From positions 1 through 13,139 of the forward strand of contig CAMLOB010000040.1 of NCBI GenBank assembly GCA_946481475.1: a stretch of DNA of 13,139 nt. The letters run 5' to 3'. Under the pieces are notes generated by a model, which was not told the DNA's origin, ran no database searches, and was given only the letters and a program-made list of their open reading frames with translations. Positions 5,932 through 13,097 of the stretch are shown piece by piece. Source of the stretch: an uncultured Chlorobiota bacterium (GTDB lineage Bacteria; Bacteroidota; Kapaibacteriia; OLB7). Both the position numbers and the translations under genes were made by a program. Numbering within the stretch: position 1 is the stretch's first letter; the number at the start of each line of letters is the position of its first letter.

Positions 5932-6780
5932 ATGAACCCAACTCATACCGTCGTTGAACGACCCCGCCGGCGTCATCCGCTCCGTCGCAGACTTGGCCGC
6001 GAGTACTTTATCCTGAAGCGCAGGTTCGGATGGCGGTTCGGTCCGGAGCGGTGGAGCGAGACGATATCGAAGGAGGAGTTGCCCCACCTGTGGAAGGAGC
6101 ATCGCTCCCTCCTTCTGCGTCCGTTGCGGGATGTGGATATGGAGTTGCAGCGGAACAAGGTGACGAATCTTCGCATCGCCATTAGTTGTATCGACGGTCT
6201 GTTGATACGTCCGGGGGAGACCTTCTCTCTCTGGAAGCTTGTCGGTCGTCCGACGGAACGGAGGGGATATCTGCCGGGATTGATGATCGAGAACGGAAGG
6301 ATCGGACAGGGGGTCGGCGGCGGACTCTGTCAACTGGGAAATCTCCTCTACTGGATCGCTCTCCACACTCCCCTGACAATAAAGGAGCGTTGGCGCCACA
6401 GCTACGATGTCTTTCCCGACGTCAACCGGACGCTTCCGTTCGGCAGCGGGGCCACGCTTGCCTACAACTACGTCGATCTCCAGATCTTCAATCCGACCGA
6501 TGACCTCTTCCGGATCAACCTCCGGCTCAGCGATACCGATCTGCACGGCGAGATCCGTTGCAGTCATTCCCGGGAGCACGACTATGAAGTCTTCGAGACC
6601 GATCACGCATTCCGTCACCAGTGGTGGGGAGGCTATACGCGACATAACCGGATCTGGCGGAGGGTGACGAATCGGGAGACCGGGCAGGAGCGGGTGGAGC
6701 TTGTGACGGAGAACCACGCGATCATGATGTACGAGCCGATGCTGCCGGCCGGGGAAGGCCGTTCCGACGGAGAGGTGTAG
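5932..6780 (+). CDS. VanW-family protein
   Basis: A 282-residue protein that matches the VanW family along most of its length. VanW is an accessory protein of vanB-type vancomycin resistance clusters whose biochemical role is unknown; homologues are widespread without resistance genes. Visible family features are a basic N terminus (RPRRRHPLRRR) leading into GREYFILKRRF, then NKVTNLRIAISCIDGLLI, PGETFSLW (94-101), GGGLCQLGN (129-137) and HTPLTIKERWRHSYDVFP. There is no clear signal peptide. No ligase, dehydrogenase or dipeptidase genes of a van cluster are nearby, so glycopeptide resistance should not be inferred; a cell-wall link is only suggestive. The frame is open from a GTG at 5884, which would add 16 residues and abut the dyad at 5865-5883. 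The ATG at 5932 is chosen because homologues start near the basic segment; neither start has a good ribosome binding site. Confidence 0.88.
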   Translation: MNPTHTVVERPRRRHPLRRRLGREYFILKRRFGWRFGPERWSETISKEELPHLWKEHRSLLLRPLRDVDMELQRNKVTNLRIAISCIDGLLIRPGETFSLWKLVGRPTERRGYLPGLMIENGRIGQGVGGGLCQLGNLLYWIALHTPLTIKERWRHSYDVFPDVNRTLPFGSGATLAYNYVDLQIFNPTDDLFRINLRLSDTDLHGEIRCSHSREHDYEVFETDHAFRHQWWGGYTRHNRIWRRVTNRETGQERVELVTENHAIMMYEPMLPAGEGRSDGEV

Positions 6781-6839
6781 GAGAGAGTCGACAGCTTCGT
6801 ATCCGTACCGGTGCGGAGTTCTGTTCCTCTCCTCTTTTT
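6779..6839 (+). terminator. Probable intrinsic terminator after the VanW gene
   Basis: AGGAGAG (6779-6785) pairs with CTCTCCT (6827-6833), ACAG (6791-6794) pairs inside with CTGT (6821-6824), and an inner CCGTA/TGCGG stem with a CCGG tetraloop (6803-6816) tops it. CTTTTT (6834-6839) follows. The long imperfect stem plus T-run fits an intrinsic terminator that separates the VanW gene from the next gene. Confidence 0.45.
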
Positions 6840-6935
6840 CCCCGGTTTTGTCATGGAAACCGTTTCTGAAGTAGTCGGTTATTGCTGAGAATGGAACATT
6901 CTCTTCAAACGGATTATTCAAACGGAGACATGATG

Positions 6936-7862
6936 ATGAAATCTGCTCAGCTTTGCCTTCCCCTTCTCTGCCTGTTCACGCTCCTTGTTCTCCCGGCCCG
7001 GGGACAGAACCTGCCGAATGAAAGCTTCGAGGGGTGGACTCCTTCGGGCAGACCCGCTCCGTTCAACTGGGAGGAACCGACCGGGTGGAAAACGAACAAT
7101 GCGGCGACCGAGTTCACCTCGGCGGGGGTCAGAAAGTCGCCGATGTCCCGTACCGGGACCTATGCGGCCTGGATACGGACGGTCAATGTCTTCGGAGAAT
7201 TCGTTCCCGGCATGACGGCCAACGGCGAACCGGAGCTTAACTTCTCCACCTACTCACTGAATCCCATTACCGGCGGCACTCCGGTTACCGGGCGTCCTTC
7301 AGCTTTGACCGGATTCTACCGGTTCACTTCCACTTCAGCCGGAGATTCGGCTCTGGCGATGATTATTCTCAAGAAGTACAATCCGTCGACCGAGAGCTGG
7401 GATGTGGTCGGCGGAGGACAACTTGCGCTGGCGCCGGTCGACGAGTATCGGATGTTCGAGATACCGGTGGTCTACCAGAGCGATGTGGTGGCCGATTCCG
7501 TGGTTGTTGCCTTCATGTCGACCAGTCCGTTGAATCCGATGGAGGGGGGAGAACTCTTTGTGGATGATATTGCTCTCTCCTTCGGTTTGGGGGTGGGAGA
7601 TGACCGGAACCTGAATATCGTTGTCGATCTGGCTCCGAACCCGGTTATCGACCGGCTGCAAATCGATTTTCCGGAGAGACCCGCACAGCCGACCCTGATC
7701 ACATTTCACGATATGCTGGGGCGGACGGTTCTGCAGGAGGAGTTGACCGACAGAAGCACGTCGATTGCAGTCGATCTGCCGGAAGGGGCGTATCTTTACC
7801 GGATCACGCAGGGTGAAGGGGAACCGGTTACCGGCAGGGTGATCGTAAACCACCGCCGGTAG
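6936..7862 (+). CDS. Secreted protein with T9SS type A C-terminal sorting domain
   Basis: A 308-residue exported protein. Residues 1-23 form a Sec signal peptide (MKSAQLCLPLLCLFTLLVLP, cleavage after ARG). Residues 27-216 look like a beta-sandwich: LPNESFEGW and PTGWKTNN near the start, and GGELFVDDIALSF at the end, a pattern similar to the PCMD or carbohydrate-binding jelly-roll domains. Residues about 230-308 are a type A sorting domain of the type IX secretion system: LAPNPVIDRLQIDF, FHDMLGRTVLQ, then LPEGAYLYRI and TGRVIVNHRR. Such cargo crosses the outer membrane through the T9SS and is attached to the surface or released. Three in-frame ATGs occur at 6930, 6933 and 6936; GGAG at 6924-6927 is best spaced (eight bases) for 6936. 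Ligand unknown; the T9SS assignment is strong. Confidence 0.87.
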   Translation: MKSAQLCLPLLCLFTLLVLPARGQNLPNESFEGWTPSGRPAPFNWEEPTGWKTNNAATEFTSAGVRKSPMSRTGTYAAWIRTVNVFGEFVPGMTANGEPELNFSTYSLNPITGGTPVTGRPSALTGFYRFTSTSAGDSALAMIILKKYNPSTESWDVVGGGQLALAPVDEYRMFEIPVVYQSDVVADSVVVAFMSTSPLNPMEGGELFVDDIALSFGLGVGDDRNLNIVVDLAPNPVIDRLQIDFPERPAQPTLITFHDMLGRTVLQEELTDRSTSIAVDLPEGAYLYRITQGEGEPVTGRVIVNHRR

Positions 7863-7883
7863 GGATTTGCCGCGGCAAATCCC
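7862..7883. repeat. 22-bp perfect palindrome at the end of the T9SS gene
   Basis: GGGATTTGCCG (7862-7872) is followed directly by its exact reverse complement CGGCAAATCCC (7873-7883). The first base is the last base of the TAG stop codon. As RNA it would fold into a very stable hairpin, but no U-run follows on either strand. It may be a transcript 3'-end stabiliser, an operator for the gene at 7943, or a copy of a dispersed palindromic repeat. Confidence 0.6.
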
Positions 7884-7942
7884 GCCACGGCACCCCGCAC
7901 CTCCGATCTACAGAACAAATCATACGGGTCAATGAATTGCCG

Positions 7943-8485
7943 ATGGCACACATCACGCTGAAAAACGAAAACCTTCCCGGCATCTCCGGACTGCTGCACA
8001 ACCGACCCGACACGGCCTCACCCCTGTCGGATCTGGCCCAGACGCTTCTGCGCGGACCCTCCGGTCTGACCGAAGCCGAACGGGAACTGATCGCCGCCTC
8101 GGTCTCCAACTGGAACAACTGTCACTTCTGCTTCTCGTCCCATGCCGCCGCGGCCGCAGCCTTGATGGGACGGGATGTCGATCTGCTCGATGATATACGG
8201 GCAGGGTTGAAAGAGACGGAGATCAGTCCGAAGATGCGGGCCTTGCTGGCGATAGCGCAGAAGGTGCAGAGGAACGGGAGGGAGGTGACGGCTGAGGACG
8301 TTGCCGAGGCCCGCGAGGCCGGGGCAACCGATGACGATATCCATGACGCGGTGCTGGTGGCCGCCGCCTTCTGCATGTACAACCGATATGTGGACGGACT
8401 CGGTACCTGGGCGCCGGAGGAGAAGGAGGCGTACCGTGAATCGGGAGTGCGACTGGCGACGCAGGGGTATGCGATGCACAAGTAA
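7943..8485 (+). CDS. Peroxidase-related protein, carboxymuconolactone decarboxylase/AhpD-like fold
   Basis: A 180-residue all-alpha protein of the CMD/AhpD superfamily, closest in look to the uncharacterised peroxidase-related enzymes. The active-site segment is LTEAERELIAASVSNWNNC with C60-x2-C63 and H67 (NCHFCFSSHA) and upstream acidic residues E46/E48, as in the AhpD proton-relay set. A second part (113-160) contains VTAEDVAEAREAGATDDDIHDAVLVAAAF and YNRYVDGLGTW, typical of this subgroup. Members reduce hydroperoxides or disulfide partners using the Cys pair; the substrate is unknown. The ATG at 7943 is preferred; an in-frame TTG at 7937 would add two residues, and neither has a good ribosome binding site. 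It lies 80 bases after the T9SS gene, separated by the palindrome, and converges with the ClC gene. Confidence 0.88.
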   Translation: MAHITLKNENLPGISGLLHNRPDTASPLSDLAQTLLRGPSGLTEAERELIAASVSNWNNCHFCFSSHAAAAAALMGRDVDLLDDIRAGLKETEISPKMRALLAIAQKVQRNGREVTAEDVAEAREAGATDDDIHDAVLVAAAFCMYNRYVDGLGTWAPEEKEAYRESGVRLATQGYAMHK

Positions 8486-8494
8486 ATGAAAACG

Positions 8495-8540
8495 AACGAC
8501 CGTGGGGAAGTTCCTCCGGCAGAGACTCTCCACGGTCGTT
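8495..8540. terminator. Bidirectional intrinsic terminator
   Basis: AACGACCGTGG (8495-8505) and CCACGGTCGTT (8530-8540) are perfect 11-base inverted repeats, extended inward by GGA/TCT-type pairs with one G-U. It fills the 59-base gap between the convergent stops at 8485 and 8545. On the minus strand it is followed by a T-rich run (CGTTTTCATTTAC); on the plus strand the T-run is weaker (GTTCTT). It probably ends both transcripts. Confidence 0.8.
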
Positions 8541-8544
8541 GTTC

Positions 8545-10656
8545 TTATCGTTCTCCGCGACTTATCTCCCGCACTTTCGCAATCGCCCCTCCCTCTTCGG
8601 CAACAACCGCCAGGACGTCTCCAACCATCAGAACCGTGTCTCCGCGCGGGATCAGCAGCCGTCCTTTCCGCTGGATCGAGGCGATGACGCAATCGCGGGG
8701 CCAGGCGATCTGGCTGACGGTGTGGCCGACGACGAGCGATCCTTTCTCGATGGTGATCTCGTGAACGTCCACCCGTCCGATCTCGCCGATCCGGACCTGG
8801 CGGGCCTTGTGGCGCAAACCGGCCCGCTTGCTGAGGGCCGCATCGTAGGCCTGGACGACCTCGGTGCGGCGCAGAATGCCGAGGAGCTTTTTCGGATGTC
8901 TCGGATCGACTACCGGCAGGCGACCGATATCCCGCACCCCCATCTTCCGCAACGCCTCTCCGATCGTCTCGTCCGGCCGGGTCGTCACCACGTCCCGCGT
9001 GCAGATCTCCGCAACCGTTACGTGCCGCCCTTCCGGTTCTTCATGTCCCGTCTCCCACTCCTCGATATCTCCTACCGTCAAGATGCCGGCGAGGTCGCCG
9101 TCGGCGTTGAGGACCGGCAGACCGTGGGAGTGGAGGTGGAGCAGGCGACCTTTGGCGAAGATGATCGAGTCGGTTTCGTGCAGCGTCTCCGGTACGCGGC
9201 GCATCACCTCCCCCACGGTGATCGAATCGAGCAGATCGACATCCCGTCCCCGCGAAATCCGGATCCCCTTGCGGAGCAGACCGAGCGTGTAGACCGATTC
9301 GGGACGGATGCGCTGGGAGATCAGCATGCTGATGACGACCGCAAACATCAGGGGGAGGACGATCCGGTAGTCGTGCGTCATCTCGAACAGCAGCAGGATC
9401 GCGGTCAGCGGGGCGTGGACCGCTCCGGCAAGCGTGGCGGCCATCCCGACCATCGCAAAGGCCGGGGGCATGATGCCGAGTCCGGGAAAGAGGAATTCGG
9501 CCACCGTTCCGTACGCCGCGCCGAGAGCCGCGCCGAGAAAGAGAGAGGGGGCGAAGACGCCGCCGTAGAACCCACCGCCGATGCTGATCGGCGTCAGGAC
9601 AAGTTTTGCAGCCAGCAGCAGCAGCAGGAAGAGAAGCCCCTTGTCGACTCCGTTCAGGATTCCGCCGATCGTCTCGTATCCGACGCCGAAAATCTCCGGC
9701 AGAAAAATTCCGACGATGCCGACTGCAAGCCCGGCCGCAGCCGGTTTGATCCAGCGAGGAACGCGCCACATGCCGAAGAGATCGTGCGCGAGGTAGAGAA
9801 GCTTGACGTAGAGGGCGGAGATCGGCCCGGCAAGAGCGCCGAGTCCGAAGTAGAGTCCGAGTTCCCAGACGGAGTTCAGTTCATAGGCCGGAACGTGAAA
9901 GGCCGGTTGCGGTCCTTCGACCGCCTGGGTGAAGACCGAGGAGACGACCGCGGCCATCACCACCACGCTCAGGGCGCTCCCGCCGATCTCACCTAAAATA
10001 AGCTCAAGGGCAAAGAAGACGCCGGCGAAGGGAGCGTTGAAGGCGGCGGCGATGCCGGCCGCAGCTCCGGCGGCGACGAGCGAGCGGACACGCTCGTCCG
10101 AGAGATTGAACCACTGGCCGAGCATCGATCCGATGTTCGAGCCGATCTGCACCGACGGATCTTCCGGACCGACCGAGGCGCCGCTGCCGATGGAGATCGC
10201 CGCGGCGGTCGTCTTCGCCGGGAGAAGCCGGTAGCGGAGTCGTCCTCCGGCAAGCGCCACCGATTCGATGATGCCGGAGACCCCTTCGCGCCGTTCCCGT
10301 CCGATCAGGTAACGTCCCATCAATCCCACAATCAATCCTCCCAGCATCGGCACCAGCGCAACGCCCCAGACTCCGAGCGAATCGAGCAGTTCTCCGCCGT
10401 CGACCAGCGTCAGATGATGGACTCCCTTGATGAGATGTTTGAAGAGCCAGATGCCGACGCCGCTTGCCAGTCCTACCAGAAGAGCCAATCCCCCCAGCAT
10501 AACCGGAGCCGGAGGCTGCAAGCGGTCCAGCCATGCGGCAACGGAGTGGATGATGCGAAAGCGGCGGAACGTGGTCACGATGAGATCACTGCGCGTGAGA
10601 AACGATGGTTTGTGGAAGCCGTCATCAGGGGACGCTTCCGAAAATCGTTTCGGCAA
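8545..10656 (-). CDS. ClC-family chloride channel/transporter with two CBS domains and a TrkA-C domain
   Basis: A 703-residue inner-membrane anion channel or transporter. The ClC core spans about 50-460, with the first selectivity-filter motif GSGASVGPEDP (157-167), whose E165 matches the external gating glutamate, and the motif GGVFAPS (365-371) of the second filter. The proton-side glutamate of H+/Cl- exchangers (E203 in E. coli ClcA) appears to be Leu in FALELILGE (L219), hinting at channel or altered coupling. Two CBS domains follow (about 478-535 and 545-605), then a TrkA-C (RCK C-terminal) domain (about 620-697: VRIGEIGRVDVHEITIEKGS ... LLIPRGDTVLMVGDVLAVVA). These are cytosolic and likely sense nucleotides or another small ligand. 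The start used is a TTG without a clear ribosome binding site; a GTG at 10578 is an alternative, so the first 26 or so residues are uncertain. Confidence 0.9.
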   Translation of the reverse strand: MPKRFSEASPDDGFHKPSFLTRSDLIVTTFRRFRIIHSVAAWLDRLQPPAPVMLGGLALLVGLASGVGIWLFKHLIKGVHHLTLVDGGELLDSLGVWGVALVPMLGGLIVGLMGRYLIGRERREGVSGIIESVALAGGRLRYRLLPAKTTAAAISIGSGASVGPEDPSVQIGSNIGSMLGQWFNLSDERVRSLVAAGAAAGIAAAFNAPFAGVFFALELILGEIGGSALSVVVMAAVVSSVFTQAVEGPQPAFHVPAYELNSVWELGLYFGLGALAGPISALYVKLLYLAHDLFGMWRVPRWIKPAAAGLAVGIVGIFLPEIFGVGYETIGGILNGVDKGLLFLLLLLAAKLVLTPISIGGGFYGGVFAPSLFLGAALGAAYGTVAEFLFPGLGIMPPAFAMVGMAATLAGAVHAPLTAILLLFEMTHDYRIVLPLMFAVVISMLISQRIRPESVYTLGLLRKGIRISRGRDVDLLDSITVGEVMRRVPETLHETDSIIFAKGRLLHLHSHGLPVLNADGDLAGILTVGDIEEWETGHEEPEGRHVTVAEICTRDVVTTRPDETIGEALRKMGVRDIGRLPVVDPRHPKKLLGILRRTEVVQAYDAALSKRAGLRHKARQVRIGEIGRVDVHEITIEKGSLVVGHTVSQIAWPRDCVIASIQRKGRLLIPRGDTVLMVGDVLAVVAEEGGAIAKVREISRGER

Positions 10657-10771
10657 AATACGGAAGCCGGCAGGGGTGAAGGGATTCTCTCACATCGAAT
10701 TACGAACGACGAAATGTGGCACGTCGAGGGAGAGAAAACCGGGGGCATAGGGATACTTATCGGATATCGGG

Positions 10772-10807
10772 GGGATGAATTAATCCCTTGCTTTTCCCCT
10801 GAGAGGG
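10772..10807 (+). promoter_or_regulatory. Tandem small hairpins in the leader before the hydrolase gene
   Basis: GGGAT (10772-10776) pairs with ATCCC (10783-10787) and is followed by TTGCTTTTCCCC. CCCT (10797-10800) pairs with AGGG (10804-10807) just after. This hairpin plus T-rich stretch lies about 65-100 bases before the ATG at 10871, in the divergent region shared with the ClC gene. It could be a weak attenuator or regulator site; no known riboswitch is recognised. Confidence 0.25.
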
Positions 10808-10870
10808 AGCGGATATTGTTCTGCGATCCTCTCGTAACCCGTTCACACAACACCTTGCGGAGTCATGCGT

Positions 10871-12214
10871 ATGACGATCCGATTCATCAACCACGCCTCC
10901 TTCCTCCTGGAATTCAACGGCACGCGCATCATCAACGATCCCTGGCTCTTCGGAAGCGCCTTCAACAACGGATGGGATCTGATTTGCGATTACCGGTTCG
11001 ATATGGAGGCCTTTCGTCACATCGACTACATCTGGTTCTCGCACGAACACCCGGATCATTTCTCCCCTCCGGTTCTCAAGAAAATCCCGGAGGAGTATCG
11101 CCGGAACGTGACGGTCCTTTTTCAGGAGACCCGAGACCGGAAGGTGATCGATTTCTGCCGGGGGCTCGGCTTCGCGACACGCGAACTTCCGCACGAGAAG
11201 CCGGTACCCCTTGTCGAAGGTCTGGAAGTCATCTGCGGCAACGTCCCCTTCTTCGATTCGTGGATCCTCTACAATTGCGACGGCACCCGGATTCTGAACA
11301 TCAACGATTGCGTCGTCGACGGAGAGGGAAACGCCCGGGACATCCGGAACGTAACCGGCCGGGTCGATCTTCTTTTCACACAGTTCAGCTATGCCGCATG
11401 GAAGGGGAACGTTCCGGACAGAGAGTTGCGGGAGGAGTCGGCACGGTCGAAGCTGGAGATCATGAAGGGACAGATCGAAGTCTTCAGGCCGAAATGGACC
11501 GTCCCGTTCGCCAGCTTCGTCTACTTCTCGCACGAGGAGAACCGCTACAACAATGACGGCATCAACTCTCCGGAGTCGGCTGTCGCTGCCGTTGCCGAGG
11601 CCGGTTCCGAGCCGGTCCTTCTCTATCCCGGGGATATCTGGAAGGTGGGGGAGCAGTGGGAGAATCGATTGCGGCTGGAGCGATACCGTGCGGACTACGA
11701 TCTGTCGGCAAAGACGTACCATACCTCCGAGAGCGTTCCGGAAGCCGAACTGATGGAATCCGCACGGCGATACGTCGAGCGAATACGTTCCCGGAACAAC
11801 ACGTTCCTGATCGGCCTCATCCGCCGCCTCCCGGCACTCGGCTTCTTCCGGCCCCTCACCATCTTCGTGTACGATCTTGCCGCCGTCTACAGCTTTTCGT
11901 TTGAAAAGGGATTGGTGAAAAGGGAGCAGGGTGACCGGTACGATGTCCGGATGCACTCCGACAGTCTCAACTTCATCTTCCGGTTCGACTGGGGCTACGA
12001 CACGTTGACGGTCAACGGCCGATTCGAGACCGATATGGAGGGGTTTGCGAAGATGACGAAACTCTTTGCGGTCGGGCCGCTGAACAACACCGGGCGTTTC
12101 GTCCGGTTCCGGCTTCTTCTGGATGTTCGCATGATCTCCACCTTCCTGCGCGCAATGCGGAAGTTCATGCGAAGGTTGCGGCGGCATGATGTTGTGAGGA
12201 TGTCGCGTGGTTGA
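10871..12214 (+). CDS. Metallo-beta-lactamase-fold hydrolase, CMAH-like
   Basis: A 447-residue cytosolic-looking protein (no signal peptide). The N-terminal half (1-260) is a metallo-beta-lactamase fold. Its metal motif is SHEHPDHF (H58, H60, D62, H63), a later ligand candidate is D146 in LNINDCV, and LLYPGDIW closes the domain. The stretch INDPWLFGSAFNNGW before the metal motif, and the way the chain runs into VLKKI after it, resemble the hydrolase part of CMP-N-acetylneuraminate hydroxylase (CMAH) and UlaG-like proteins. No N-terminal Rieske iron-sulfur domain is present, so it should not be called a hydroxylase. The C-terminal third (about 300-447) is distinct: MHSDSLNFIFRFDWGYDTLTVNGRFE, then a basic end. 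GGAG at 10859-10862 is eight bases before the ATG at 10871 and only two before the in-frame ATG at 10865, hence the start. It heads a run of plus-strand genes. Confidence 0.8.
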   Translation: MTIRFINHASFLLEFNGTRIINDPWLFGSAFNNGWDLICDYRFDMEAFRHIDYIWFSHEHPDHFSPPVLKKIPEEYRRNVTVLFQETRDRKVIDFCRGLGFATRELPHEKPVPLVEGLEVICGNVPFFDSWILYNCDGTRILNINDCVVDGEGNARDIRNVTGRVDLLFTQFSYAAWKGNVPDRELREESARSKLEIMKGQIEVFRPKWTVPFASFVYFSHEENRYNNDGINSPESAVAAVAEAGSEPVLLYPGDIWKVGEQWENRLRLERYRADYDLSAKTYHTSESVPEAELMESARRYVERIRSRNNTFLIGLIRRLPALGFFRPLTIFVYDLAAVYSFSFEKGLVKREQGDRYDVRMHSDSLNFIFRFDWGYDTLTVNGRFETDMEGFAKMTKLFAVGPLNNTGRFVRFRLLLDVRMISTFLRAMRKFMRRLRRHDVVRMSRG

Positions 12215-12314
12215 AAGGGGTGTGGGGATGGGGATCGGCCGTGAGTGCATCAATCCGGTAAAATGGCGGGCTTCGGAAGACATTTCTGTATCTTTCCGGT
12301 TTTCCGATTATTCT

Positions 12315-13097
12315 ATGAGCATTCGCACCTTCATTCAGGACATTGCCGAGAAAGATCGCTGGAAGGCGGCGCAGCGGCGTGAGCGGAATTTCTATTCGCG
12401 TCGCTCCGAGGCGATCGACCGGGAGGAATACTTCCGCCTTCACCGGGCCTACTGGCGCCGGATGCTCGCGGAGTTGCCCGAGTTGAAGTTCTCCGATGAC
12501 GGACTCTGCATCGACGTCGGCTGCGGTCCGACCACCGTTCTGATGTCGGTCCCGAAAGGGGAGAAGATCGGTGTCGATCCGCTGATCGATTTCTATCGCG
12601 AACATTTCCATCTTGCCGAAGATGTCCGGTTCATCCGGGGAAAAGTGGAAGACCTGAACCGTCTGGTTGAGAAGAAAGCCGATGCGATCTTCGGTATGAA
12701 CTCGCTCGATCATATCGATAATCTCTCCGCCGTTCCGGCCGTGCTGGCGCGGCAACTGAAGCCGGACGGACGACTGGTGGTGCTGCTGAACGTGACGAAG
12801 TCACGAACGCTCGGGGGGATCTATTCCGCTCTCGGCCTCTACCGGATTCTCGATCCCACGCACCCGCATCACTTCAACTCCCATCAACATGTCTCCCGGT
12901 TCTTTTCCGGTTCCTTCGAAACGCTTCGGGCGGTCAACGTCTCCCACATCCGGGCCGGACAGACCGAGACCGAGGAGAAGTACGAGAGGATGGAGCGGAA
13001 ATCTCCCCTGCTGAAGCGGATTGTCTTTGCCTTCCTTGAGGCGATCAAGAAACAGGAGACCTATCTCTTCCTGATGAAGCCGAAGAAGGATGGATAA
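12315..13097 (+). CDS. Class I SAM-dependent methyltransferase
   Basis: A 260-residue cytosolic methyltransferase. Motif I is CIDVGCGPTT (65-74), the acidic ribose-binding residue is D88 in IGVDPL, and motif IV-like MNSLDHIDN (128-136) follows. LKPDGRLVVLLN (148-159) is the usual post-motif III strand. This is the Methyltransf_11/25 type of Rossmann fold. The C-terminal part carries a His-rich stretch (TRTHPHH-like, DPTHPHHFNSHQH at 180-192) and the basic end MKPKKDG. The N-terminal 50 residues are highly charged (KDRWKAAQRRERNFYSRR). The substrate is not identifiable. The frame is open from a GTG at 12207 that overlaps the previous stop, but residues before MSIRTFIQDIAEKDRW look non-conserved, so the ATG at 12315 is chosen although it lacks a clear ribosome binding site. 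The 100-base gap before it holds no other feature I can support. Confidence 0.85.
   Translation: MSIRTFIQDIAEKDRWKAAQRRERNFYSRRSEAIDREEYFRLHRAYWRRMLAELPELKFSDDGLCIDVGCGPTTVLMSVPKGEKIGVDPLIDFYREHFHLAEDVRFIRGKVEDLNRLVEKKADAIFGMNSLDHIDNLSAVPAVLARQLKPDGRLVVLLNVTKSRTLGGIYSALGLYRILDPTHPHHFNSHQHVSRFFSGSFETLRAVNVSHIRAGQTETEEKYERMERKSPLLKRIVFAFLEAIKKQETYLFLMKPKKDG

Noticed and set aside
5932..6780. Vancomycin resistance determinant
   Set aside because: VanW alone does not confer resistance, and no ligase, dehydrogenase, dipeptidase or two-component genes of a van cluster lie nearby.
8539..9996. Long plus-strand open frame opposite the ClC gene, and similar long frames opposite pgk, the winged-helix gene and the hydrolase
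   Set aside because: They are shadows caused by the GC-rich third positions of the real genes: their translations are Arg/Asp/Gln/His-rich, have no recognisable domain and no proper ribosome binding site.
10871..12214. CMP-N-acetylneuraminate hydroxylase
   Set aside because: The Rieske iron-sulfur domain needed for hydroxylation is absent; only the hydrolase-like fold is shared.
12207..12314. GTG start at 12207 for the methyltransferase, overlapping the preceding stop codon
   Set aside because: It would add 36 residues with no methyltransferase-like character; the typical charged N-terminal helix begins at the ATG at 12315. The alternative is noted in the gene entry.
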